Of a DNA stretch of 64,000 bases, positions 30,001 through 37,230 are shown piece by piece. Made by a program: the position numbers and the translations under genes. Numbering within the stretch: the stretch's first letter is position 1; each line of letters starts with the position of its first letter. Under the pieces are notes generated by a model, which ran no database searches, was not told where the DNA came from, and saw nothing but the letters and a program-made list of their open reading frames with translations. The stretch spans positions 1 through 64,000 of the forward strand of contig JADGDG010000017.1 of NCBI GenBank assembly GCA_016744995.1, read 5' to 3'. This DNA comes from Gammaproteobacteria bacterium. GTDB lineage: Bacteria > Pseudomonadota > Gammaproteobacteria > GRL18.

Positions 30001-33000
30001 CCAGGTATGGGTTTTGCAGATCACTTTTATTCACATGGATAAAAGCTTCTTTTACCATCGGGTGTTCTCGTAAACAATTTTCAATCTCCCCTGGCTCTAC
30101 CCGAAATCCTCGAATTTTAATCTGTTGATCAATTCGTCCCAGATATTCAATATTCCCATCGGCTAAGTATCGTCCCAGATCACCGGAACAATACATTCTG
30201 GCATCAGTTTCTGAACTAAAAGGATCTGTAATAAATCGTTCGGCCGTAAGCTCAGAGCGATTTAAATAACCTCTTGCAACGCCAATACCACCAATATGGA
30301 GCTCCCCTGGAATGCCAATCGGTACCGGCTGTCCTGATTTATCTAATAAATACACCTGGGTATTAACAATAGCCTTACCAATGGGAGGTGTCTTTTTTTC
30401 ATTATTATATAAATATGCAGTTGCACAAACAGTAGTTTCTGTAGGACCATAGGCATTTATTAAGCGTCTGTTTTTTGACCATAATTCAATTAATTCAATA
30501 TTTGCTGCTTCACCTGCAACAACTATTGTTTTTAAATCAGGTAAAAAATCATCTTCTACTGGTAAAGTTGTAAGTACCGACGGCGGTATTGTAGCAAGAC
30601 TAATGCGTTCTTTTTTCAGCAATCTTAGTAAAGGGGGGCCAAATAAAAGAGCGCCTTGATCCACCATAACAAGACTTGCTCCAGCAACAAGGGTGATGAC
30701 TATTTCTGATATTGAAGCATCAAAGTTCAATGAAGAAAATTGCAAAACCTTATCCGCAGCAGTGACTTCAAAGATCTCTATCTGAGCATAAGCAAGGTTG
30801 CTCAAGCCTCTATGTTCAACCAACACCCCCTTAGGGTTCCCCGTAGAGCCGGAAGTAAATATAATATAAGCCAGATTATTGCCTGATATTTTCAGCTTAA
30901 GATCATTACTGCTGTGTTTTTCAATTGTTTGCCATTGACTGTCAATGCAGATCATATTAGCTTTATTTTCAGGTAATTTATCTTTAAGTGATCCCTGTGT
31001 CAGGATGATATTTAAAGCCGAATCATCCAGAATAAAATTCAGTCGATTTACCGGATAAGCCGGATCAAGCGGCACATAGGCTCCACCTGCTTTAAAAATT
31101 GCCAGTAGTGCAATTATCATTTCCACAGATCGCTCAATACATATTCCCACCAGAGATTCTTTTTTCACACCCTGATCAAGGAGATAACGGGCTAATTGGT
31201 TGGCCTTCTGGTTCAGCTGACTATAGCTCAGACGTTGTTGCTCAAAAATTACAGCGGTAGAGAGTGGCTTATCTCTGGCGACTTGCTCCACTAATTCATG
31301 GATACATAGATGTTTTTCAGATAGTTTTTTTAATAATGCTTTATCAACATTAGCTCCTCCAGCAAATAATCGCTGTTGTTCTTCCTGTGTCATTAAAGGA
31401 ATTTCACTGACGGGTTGTTGTGGATTCTTACTAATAGCATCAAGTATTATCTGATAATGATCAAACATTCGCTCAATGGAACTGAGATCAAATAAGTTCC
31501 GATTAAATTCAGTTTCTATTCTCAAGCCGCCATTAACTTCATAAACATTGACTTCAATATCCATTTTCACCAGACCACTTTCTACTTCATAGGGTGAAAA
31601 TGTAATACCCGGCATATCAGTCACCGGTGTTGGTGAGTTTTGCATAACAAAAACTACCTGAGCCAGCGGATTTTGCCCCGTTTCCCGTTGCGGCTGCAAG
31701 GCATCAACCAGATAACCAAAAGGCAAATCCTGATGTTCATAAGCATCCAGTGCAGTTTTCTTAATGCGCTGCAGGACCGTTATAAAATCAGGACTGCCCG
31801 ATAAATCACCTCGCATTACCAGTGTATTAGTAAAAAAGCCTATTAAAGGTTCAATCTCTCTGCGATTTCTATTGGCAATTCCGGTTCCAATGGCAATATC
31901 ATCCTGCCCGGTATAACGAGCACAAAGGATCATAAAGGCTGACATCAAAACCATAAACAAACTGGCTTCCTGTTGTTGACTCAGCTTGAGCAAAATTGAA
32001 ATAGTCTCTGGGGTAATGAAGCAAGTGTGCCGCTGCCCCTGATTCAGGGTATTTTTACTACGCGGCTGGTCAGAGAGCAGATTCAACACCGGCAAGTCTG
32101 CCAGTTGTCTTGTCCAGTAATCCATCTGCCGCTGCAGTCGCTCACCACTGAGCCAGTCTCTTTGCCAGACAGCAAAGTCAGAATATTGAATATCCAGTGG
32201 CAAGAGCGGTATGCTTAGTTCTGATTTTTCAGCTTTATATAAACTGCTGAGTTCATGGAAAAATACCCCCATAGACCAGCCGTCAGCCACAATATGGTGC
32301 ATTACGATAAACATAACATAGTGCTCATCGGACAGACGATAAAGTTTTACTCTGATTAATGGTAAACGTGTAATATCAAATGCTTTCAGTGTTTGTTTCT
32401 GGATCATTTTTTTCAGGCGTTTTTGTTGCTGTTCTGGGGTACCTGAAATATTGGTAACAGACAATGACAGATCCATATTTTCAATAATGTGCTGAACAGC
32501 CTGATTATTTTGATAAGTAAAACGTGTTCGCAAAGGCTCATGACGCTTTATTAAATGATTAAAACTTTTAATAAGAGCAATAATATCCAGCTCACCATGG
32601 ATATGTACACTGACAGGGATATTATACTGAGGATCATCCGGGGCCAGTTGATAGAGAAACCATAAACGTTCCTGGCCAATGGATAAACGTGGTAAAACCT
32701 GTGGATCTCTGGCTAAGATCGGAATGGGCTGCTCCTGCTGCGCTTCTTTAGTGTCCAGAATTTCAGCAATTTTTGCAATATTTGGAAATTTAAAAATAGT
32801 TTGTACACTTAAGTCATAGTGAAAAATATCGCGGATCCTGGATATAAAAATCGTTGCCTGCAGGGAGTTTCCCCCTAATTTAAAAAAGTTATCATGGATA
32901 CTGGGTTGACTAATTGCCAGTATGTCCTGCCACAGCCAGGCCAGTTGTTGTTCAGTTTTAGTACTGGCCTGAGCAAAAATCTGAGTATTGCTGCCATCAA

Positions 33001-36000
33001 AAGCATGCTGCCCTTTAAGTTGTTGATGATCCACTTCCCCTTTGTTATTGAGCGGCATCTGTTTCAACCGAAACAGCTTGCATTTACTACGTGTTTGAAA
33101 ATAATCCCTGACTATCATTGCCTTTATTATCTGATAAACTGACTGTTTTTGTTTCTGCTGATTAGTAAAATAGGCAGTAATTTCCTGAGTATTTGTGCCA
33201 GGCGCTTCAATTTGATGGCGAATATGAGCTGCTGTACCATTTAGCCCAATCAGTAAAAATTTTTGTTGATGCTGCAAGGCAACCAGAAAAGACAAAATAC
33301 TTTGATGCTGACTCATTTCATAGTAGCCAGAATCCAAGGATAATGGGGCTCTTTGAGATTGCCCCATCACTGATTCATGCCAACGGCTCCAGGCAAAGCA
33401 CAGACTATTGATGCCCGGCTGCTGGTTTTGAAAATGAGAAAAACTATTCTGGAAAGCATTGGCTGATGCTTCAGCTCCAGACATTTGAGCACCAAAATGG
33501 CTGCTGACTGATGAAAAATGAATAAAAAGTTTCCTCTCAGCTTCTACACTGCCTTGCATTTCATGTGCAGCACGTTTAGAAAGTATTTGGTGCAAAACCC
33601 AGCCACCCATAACTTTAGTCCGCAATACCTGTCCCAATGAATCTCTGGTCTCATCCTTAAGTAATTTTTGTTGTTCACACCCGGCCAGATGAAGAATACC
33701 ATCCAGCTCCCTGCCCCATTCCTGTTCTGCCTTCTGAACAATGTTTTCTATGCGTGCCTGGTTACACACATCAACTGAAAAATAGCGAGGATCGCCGGGG
33801 AATTGTTGAAGAAACTGTATCGCTTCAAAGCGTTTTTTTATAGTCTCATTTTCATGTTCTGCACTCTGGATATCACTGAGATCAGTCCGTCCAATAATAA
33901 TAAGACGCACACCATAACGTTCCAGCAACATTTGAGAGACAGCCAGACCAATATGCCCCAGACCACCGCTGATCAGATAAACCCCACCGTTCTTAAAAGG
34001 TATATGTTTCTTTGTAGAGCGTTGAAATTCAACCAGATTAAGACGCTTAACATAACGCTGTTCATGTCGATAAAGCACTTCCTGATCATGAGTGAATGTC
34101 CTGATTTCTTGCAATAAATAATTTGTATTTTGTTTTTGTTCTGAAATGGAGTCCGCAAGACTCAAGTCAATATGACGACATTGCAGCCAGGGAATTTCAT
34201 GAGGCAAAGTTTTTATCAAGCCAGTCAGACTGCCGCGAGTAAAACAAAGCTTATCTTTTTCATCAAGAGCCTGAGCATCACTGGTGATAATAAAAAGTTG
34301 TACACTCTGCTCATAACCATGATGGCAAATAATATTCTGGATCAGCAATAAAAAGTTACACATGACCCATTTTTGTGCATTTTCCAGCTCAGCCAATAAA
34401 CTAATTCCTTCACTGGTTTTATAATTCCATAAGTGCAGGATCTGATTGATATTAATGTGATGACTAACCAGACTGGTAAACAGCAGGTGATAGTGTTCAC
34501 AATTATTGGCTACAATACGATAATGATGTCGGTTTATCTGCTGATAGTCATCTCCCGCCTCTACTACAATACATTCGTGTTCATCACGTATTTCTTTCGC
34601 CAGTGAACGGCCCAGGCCCTGTTCATCCAGAAAAATCAAATAGGCGCCTTCAGAAAAACCTGTCTGTATTAATGCTGCCTGGCGAAGCCGCCACGTGGTT
34701 TTAAAAAACCAGTTGGGCAAAGTGTTCTGATTACGCTCATAACAATCAATTTCCTGCAGAACACCGGCATAATCACCAAGAAGCAAATGGTTTTTAAGTT
34801 TAGCTCGTTGGATTTTTCCACTGGTGGTTTTAGGAAATTCCAATTGTTTTAATGGCACTATAAATGATGGGCTAATCCCCAGTAACAGGGTGACCTGCAT
34901 TTTAATCATTTCAAGCAGTTTTATGTTTCGGCTCAAATCCTGACGTATCGGCACAAAGAAAATGGCCAGTTTTTCTGTGCCTGATTCATCTTCCAGTCCT
35001 GCCGCAGCAACAAATGTGGGCATGACTCCGGCAATATCATTAACAACTGCCTCAATATCCGCACAATAATAATTAGCTCCGTAGACTACAATTAAATCTT
35101 TTTCACGACCGGTAATAGTCAGTTCACCATCCAGTAAAAAGCCCAAATCACCCGTGTCATACCAACCATCATCACTGAAAGCTTCCTGGTTGGCCTTATC
35201 ATTATCAATATAACCGGCCATAATAGTTTCACCAGTCAGTTGCACATGGCCTATTTTTCTTTCCTGCAGCAAGTTATTTTTTTTATCAACAATACGAATT
35301 TTTATGCCCGGAGATGGTGGTCCCTGAACAATAAAAGATACCGTATCAGCACCTTCCTGTTCAACTTTCCTCAGATTGCCATTAAGAGAAATTTTTTCAA
35401 TATGATGAACATGACGATGTAATTCAAAATTATTACAAAAAGTTAATGCAGTTGCTGCTTCAGCCATTCCATAAGCGGGTTGGAGAGCATTCAAATTGAG
35501 TTGAAAATTTTGTGTCAGATAAATAAAGTCTCTGATTACTGGAAGTGTGACCTGTTCACCGGCATTGCAAAAGATCTTAACTGAGGAAAGATCCCAAACC
35601 TTATGGGGATGATCCAACAGACAATCATTCACCCGTTTGTAGCCAAAGTTTGCGCACCAGGTATGTGTAACCTGATATTGCTCCAGATAATCCAGCCATA
35701 GTGCCGGATCATTAAGGATTAAATTGGCTGACACCTGAATCTGGCGAATACCCAGATAGACATCTCTGACGTGATACATGAGTAGTGGCCCCACATGATC
35801 CATCGGCAGCCAGTTAAGACTAATATGTTGACTATGATATTGATTAACCTGTGTGGCAGCCTGAATGTGAGCGATAACCGCCTGGTGAGTTTCTGGAATA
35901 CATTTGGAGACACCGGTACTGCCTGATGACAATTGTAAAAAAGCAATTTCAGTTGGCTGGCTTTGATACCACTCAGTTGCAGGCTGATAACTATTGAGTT

Positions 36001-36991
36001 CTAAAATTGACAGTGCTTTAAACTGTTTCAATTGATAAAGCATCTGAAAGCTATCCATCCCCGAGAGTAATTCTTCACTGCTTATAATTAATGGCCGCTT
36101 TAATAAATCCCAGGCATGAAACAGTTTATCCAGAACTCCGTTTTTACTCTCATAGGTTGGGGCAATAGCAACGGTCAATGGTGTCACACCAGCCAGCAAA
36201 CAGGCCCAGAAAACAGCAACAAAGTCTTCTAAAAGAGTGAGTTGTAAAATAACAACATCATTTGGCAACAGACCATTTATTCCCAACCCGGTCACTATTT
36301 TTTTTGCTCGCTCAAGCAGACTGGAATAACTAATAAAAATATCTGAATCACTCTGGTTAATAAAAACAATACCACTATTTTTATTTTTTTGAGCACTTAG
36401 AAATGCTTCTGATAAAGTTTTTGGTAAACTATCATCCAGATTTAAAACACCACCATCACTTAATGCAATATTGTCCGATCCTTCCCCTTCTTCATAATCA
36501 ATATCATCAAGTTCTTCAATATCCTCCTTTGCTGTCCATTTAGGGCACAGGTGTTGCAGGTGGAGAGCTTCACACTCCAGTTTCTTATCCTCAATAATCA
36601 CGGCATATTGTTGAAATTCATCTATTTTTTTAAGCTCTGAGTCCCAGCGCGCCAAAAGAGACTTATTCACAGCCGGCAAGGCCTTTAATGCCTCTTCATC
36701 AACAACACCTGAATCAGTGAGTGGAATATTGGTTACAGAAATATAAATATCAGGGAGAATAGTATCTGGAAGTTGTTTTATTAAAAACTGCTCCAGTTTA
36801 CTATCTGAAATAGTTTCTTTTGAGACAATATAGGCCAGGAGCTGCAGACCGCACTGACTGCTTTCTCTAGCTAATACCCGGCAGTCAATTACTGCGGGGT
36901 AAACTAATAACAGCATTTCTATTTGCTCAGGATAAAGGATCTGGTTTTTGAGTCTAATGATACGCTCGGATTTATCTGCTGTAGGGGCCAT
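24077..36991 (-). CDS. Hybrid NRPS-PKS megasynthase, single-gene assembly line with thioesterase
   Basis: 4304 residues. Order with approximate positions: orphan A-domain C-terminal subdomain (10-130); acyl/fatty-acyl ligase (190-740; SSGSTGVSK near 355, TSGKIQ near 722); KR1 (760-1215; GGLGHIG near 1006, Glu1174 where catalytic Tyr belongs); PCP (Ser1376); condensation (1430-1870; H1565-H1566...D1570); adenylation (1890-2400; code residues D-A-S-T-V-A-A-V-C); PCP (Ser2450); KS (2512-2940; Cys2686); AT (3050-3340; Ser3142, HAYH malonyl-type); KR2 (3500-3880; Tyr3841 intact); ACP (Ser3985); type I thioesterase (Ser4124, His near 4280). All carrier serines are present. I infer acyl starter, then a Tyr-like residue, then a malonyl extension reduced to the beta-hydroxy acid, then release. 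AAAGGA lies seven bases before the ATG. No accessory biosynthetic, MbtH, PPTase or export gene adjoins it. Confidence 0.93.
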   Translation of the reverse strand: MAPTADKSERIIRLKNQILYPEQIEMLLLVYPAVIDCRVLARESSQCGLQLLAYIVSKETISDSKLEQFLIKQLPDTILPDIYISVTNIPLTDSGVVDEEALKALPAVNKSLLARWDSELKKIDEFQQYAVIIEDKKLECEALHLQHLCPKWTAKEDIEELDDIDYEEGEGSDNIALSDGGVLNLDDSLPKTLSEAFLSAQKNKNSGIVFINQSDSDIFISYSSLLERAKKIVTGLGINGLLPNDVVILQLTLLEDFVAVFWACLLAGVTPLTVAIAPTYESKNGVLDKLFHAWDLLKRPLIISSEELLSGMDSFQMLYQLKQFKALSILELNSYQPATEWYQSQPTEIAFLQLSSGSTGVSKCIPETHQAVIAHIQAATQVNQYHSQHISLNWLPMDHVGPLLMYHVRDVYLGIRQIQVSANLILNDPALWLDYLEQYQVTHTWCANFGYKRVNDCLLDHPHKVWDLSSVKIFCNAGEQVTLPVIRDFIYLTQNFQLNLNALQPAYGMAEAATALTFCNNFELHRHVHHIEKISLNGNLRKVEQEGADTVSFIVQGPPSPGIKIRIVDKKNNLLQERKIGHVQLTGETIMAGYIDNDKANQEAFSDDGWYDTGDLGFLLDGELTITGREKDLIVVYGANYYCADIEAVVNDIAGVMPTFVAAAGLEDESGTEKLAIFFVPIRQDLSRNIKLLEMIKMQVTLLLGISPSFIVPLKQLEFPKTTSGKIQRAKLKNHLLLGDYAGVLQEIDCYERNQNTLPNWFFKTTWRLRQAALIQTGFSEGAYLIFLDEQGLGRSLAKEIRDEHECIVVEAGDDYQQINRHHYRIVANNCEHYHLLFTSLVSHHININQILHLWNYKTSEGISLLAELENAQKWVMCNFLLLIQNIICHHGYEQSVQLFIITSDAQALDEKDKLCFTRGSLTGLIKTLPHEIPWLQCRHIDLSLADSISEQKQNTNYLLQEIRTFTHDQEVLYRHEQRYVKRLNLVEFQRSTKKHIPFKNGGVYLISGGLGHIGLAVSQMLLERYGVRLIIIGRTDLSDIQSAEHENETIKKRFEAIQFLQQFPGDPRYFSVDVCNQARIENIVQKAEQEWGRELDGILHLAGCEQQKLLKDETRDSLGQVLRTKVMGGWVLHQILSKRAAHEMQGSVEAERKLFIHFSSVSSHFGAQMSGAEASANAFQNSFSHFQNQQPGINSLCFAWSRWHESVMGQSQRAPLSLDSGYYEMSQHQSILSFLVALQHQQKFLLIGLNGTAAHIRHQIEAPGTNTQEITAYFTNQQKQKQSVYQIIKAMIVRDYFQTRSKCKLFRLKQMPLNNKGEVDHQQLKGQHAFDGSNTQIFAQASTKTEQQLAWLWQDILAISQPSIHDNFFKLGGNSLQATIFISRIRDIFHYDLSVQTIFKFPNIAKIAEILDTKEAQQEQPIPILARDPQVLPRLSIGQERLWFLYQLAPDDPQYNIPVSVHIHGELDIIALIKSFNHLIKRHEPLRTRFTYQNNQAVQHIIENMDLSLSVTNISGTPEQQQKRLKKMIQKQTLKAFDITRLPLIRVKLYRLSDEHYVMFIVMHHIVADGWSMGVFFHELSSLYKAEKSELSIPLLPLDIQYSDFAVWQRDWLSGERLQRQMDYWTRQLADLPVLNLLSDQPRSKNTLNQGQRHTCFITPETISILLKLSQQQEASLFMVLMSAFMILCARYTGQDDIAIGTGIANRNRREIEPLIGFFTNTLVMRGDLSGSPDFITVLQRIKKTALDAYEHQDLPFGYLVDALQPQRETGQNPLAQVVFVMQNSPTPVTDMPGITFSPYEVESGLVKMDIEVNVYEVNGGLRIETEFNRNLFDLSSIERMFDHYQIILDAISKNPQQPVSEIPLMTQEEQQRLFAGGANVDKALLKKLSEKHLCIHELVEQVARDKPLSTAVIFEQQRLSYSQLNQKANQLARYLLDQGVKKESLVGICIERSVEMIIALLAIFKAGGAYVPLDPAYPVNRLNFILDDSALNIILTQGSLKDKLPENKANMICIDSQWQTIEKHSSNDLKLKISGNNLAYIIFTSGSTGNPKGVLVEHRGLSNLAYAQIEIFEVTAADKVLQFSSLNFDASISEIVITLVAGASLVMVDQGALLFGPPLLRLLKKERISLATIPPSVLTTLPVEDDFLPDLKTIVVAGEAANIELIELWSKNRRLINAYGPTETTVCATAYLYNNEKKTPPIGKAIVNTQVYLLDKSGQPVPIGIPGELHIGGIGVARGYLNRSELTAERFITDPFSSETDARMYCSGDLGRYLADGNIEYLGRIDQQIKIRGFRVEPGEIENCLREHPMVKEAFIHVNKSDLQNPYLEAFVTQNENKTEDSNDLGQVLKIWLKRTLPPHMVPSSISIIEKIPLTPNGKLDYKQLADLKLSQADDNILPELTKMVPEMADNGDYTKTETIIIQIISEKLHVLQVGIHSHFFDELGATSLGMVHIHKALEKQLSQKISLIDLFEFPTIAQLTQYLTRGSADSAQSQLLQQKMPVRVNKQQTEAIAVIGMSGRFPNAGSVGEFWNKIKDGEELIQKFTKEELLTEGVDKALLDNPKYLRSKGVLNDIEKFDADFFNFTPKEAKITDPQHRLFLESTWEAFEHAGYDPKNYPGTVGIMGGVGSSNTYYQKNLQFSHFGQDVIGDYQLSLNNSSDFLCTRVAYKLNLKGSAATIQSACSTSLVPSVMGYQALINYQADLIVAGGSAITLPAKSGYQYEEGMILSPDGHCRTFDSAAQGTVPGNAVGVVLLKRLEDAVHDGDTIYATIRGAAFNNDGDQKVGFTASGLDGQIRVISEALQTANISSESISYVEAHGTATPLGDPIEIRALTKAWYANVEENKKGYCAVGSVKSNVGHCDAAAGVTGLIKTICALHHKQIPPSLHYSHANPQIDFANSPFYVNTKLREWKKSATPRRAAVSSFGMGGTNAHVILEEAPEKEASDKGRDWLMFVSSAKTSTALAMMQQNLITHLQNHSEQNPADVAYTGQVGRHAYQYRQVMICRNQADAISALSVTSTQTDEQINFKGEVQSERIPEIVFVFPGQGSQYLHMGRDLYRSEAVFRKHLDHCAELLLPLLEQDIRELLYTENESYYESYTERLSQTDMAQPVLFSIEYALAKLLINWGIIPGKLAGHSLGEYTAACVSGVISLEDAVNIVSVRARLMQSMPAGSMLAVPLSEEQIKSYLEPELDLAAINGPDRCVVSGMDEHILSLQLTLQAAGIEARMLHTSHAYHSAMMEPILTEFYEALEDIEFQTPVIPLISSTNGKAVQSMDRAYWTSQIRETVRFSDVLSQIYQTSECIVLEVGPGNTLSSFARGHRDKNPAALIYNTLRHPKENRNDNAYLMSTLGKLWIAGVIPDWAGFYKQEQRYRVAIPTYPFERKRYWVEAPDKNEQAMQFNELYKKPEIKDWFYTPSWKRTESVIVNEALAQKKQNWLIFVDDCGLSETIVQELKQSQQAILLISKSECFSETDRGYAINPNLKQDFEKLFELLVKQNKIPEKIIYCWAVTDNATGYSKFDALNIIQEQNIYFYALMFLAQAIGEFNVIDKIHLSIISNNLQSVTGNELLLPQKATLLGICKTIPREYPGLTSSSVDIDIQADHDLMKISRIIVSECIGVNDKENIIAIRGRFKWVQCYEPTELLELQGSKSEQSVSEEQNNLLPIKMHGVYLITGGLGGMGLTFAQYLARTVKAKLVLISRSRFPQVDDWDDWLYEHDASDVICKKIHKLKEIQESGGELLLLQADISNLQQMTKVFDNTHSHFGELNGIIHTAGVSGGGVIQLKTRKMVENVFAPKLQGTLVLDQLVQDVTLDFMVLCSSLTSALTHFGQVDYCAVNAFQDYYAESCHKQGLPLFSIDWDGWKQVGMAVNSGAIVEAQEEGLTPEEGIEVFKRVVSSSYAQVLVSTVDLQQRIKQSLEPIPDHKPKQSVTHIKNNMSAAYVASENATQQVIIDLWQSVLGIDPIGIHDDFFELGGDSLVATQAAARLIEKFPDAGLSSNTILTAPSVAQLSAFIETARQKDSLATDESAANVLVMLQKGMKGKYPFFLIHPIGGHVYYYRDLAQALDMERPVYGIQAQGVDGKHQALTTVEEMAEQYLSAIRSIQPRGPYLLGGASFGGMIAFEIAQLLQGQDEDIALLAMMDTPSSGKLPPAMDNNIDIMLYLMNMGDEKLSVSRKELELMSEKEQLEFFLNHGKTASRLLPETTREQLSHYLQVFKVNLQAMFAYEPEPYNGNICYFLAQSRDRFNPAEPDVGWRELVKNKINVVAVKGDHISIMEQPNVNVIASHLNKIMIKL

Positions 36992-37119
36992 GATTATTCC
37001 TTTCTATCTTTGGAAAAAAGTGGTACATCTAAGTGTAGACAAAATTTTAAAATAGAGTAGGAATTAACCTACACACCTAAATAGCTAAAATTTGAAGGGA
37101 TGGGTATACTTCTATCACC

Positions 37120-37143
37120 AAACAAGCTTCATGAGACTTGTTT
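37120..37143. promoter_or_regulatory. Inverted repeat between synthase and CheB/R gene
   Basis: Arms AAACAAG (37120-37126) and CTTGTTT (37137-37143) flank a ten-base centre. It lies about 130 bp upstream of the synthase start and about 90 bp upstream of the CheB-CheR gene. A dimer-binding site is possible; the regulator is unknown. Confidence 0.35.
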
Positions 37144-37168
37144 ATGGATGCCAACATGTTAATATAAG

Positions 37169-37186
37169 ACCTTATAATTATAAGGT
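37169..37186. promoter_or_regulatory. 18-bp perfect palindrome in divergent promoter region
   Basis: ACCTTATAATTATAAGGT is a perfect palindrome that contains TATAAT on both strands. It sits 44 bp before the CheB-CheR gene and 178 bp before the synthase. It could be a divergent -10 region covered by a repressor operator. Confidence 0.5.
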
Positions 37187-37230
37187 TTATTTTTCATAAT
37201 ATAATCTGGATAAATCAAAGCTGTTTTTTA

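Noticed and set aside
24077..36991. Tetramate or diketopiperazine product from the synthase
   Set aside because: An intact KR2 would reduce the beta-keto group needed for Dieckmann cyclisation, and the release domain is a type I thioesterase with Ser-His, not a reductase or terminal C domain.
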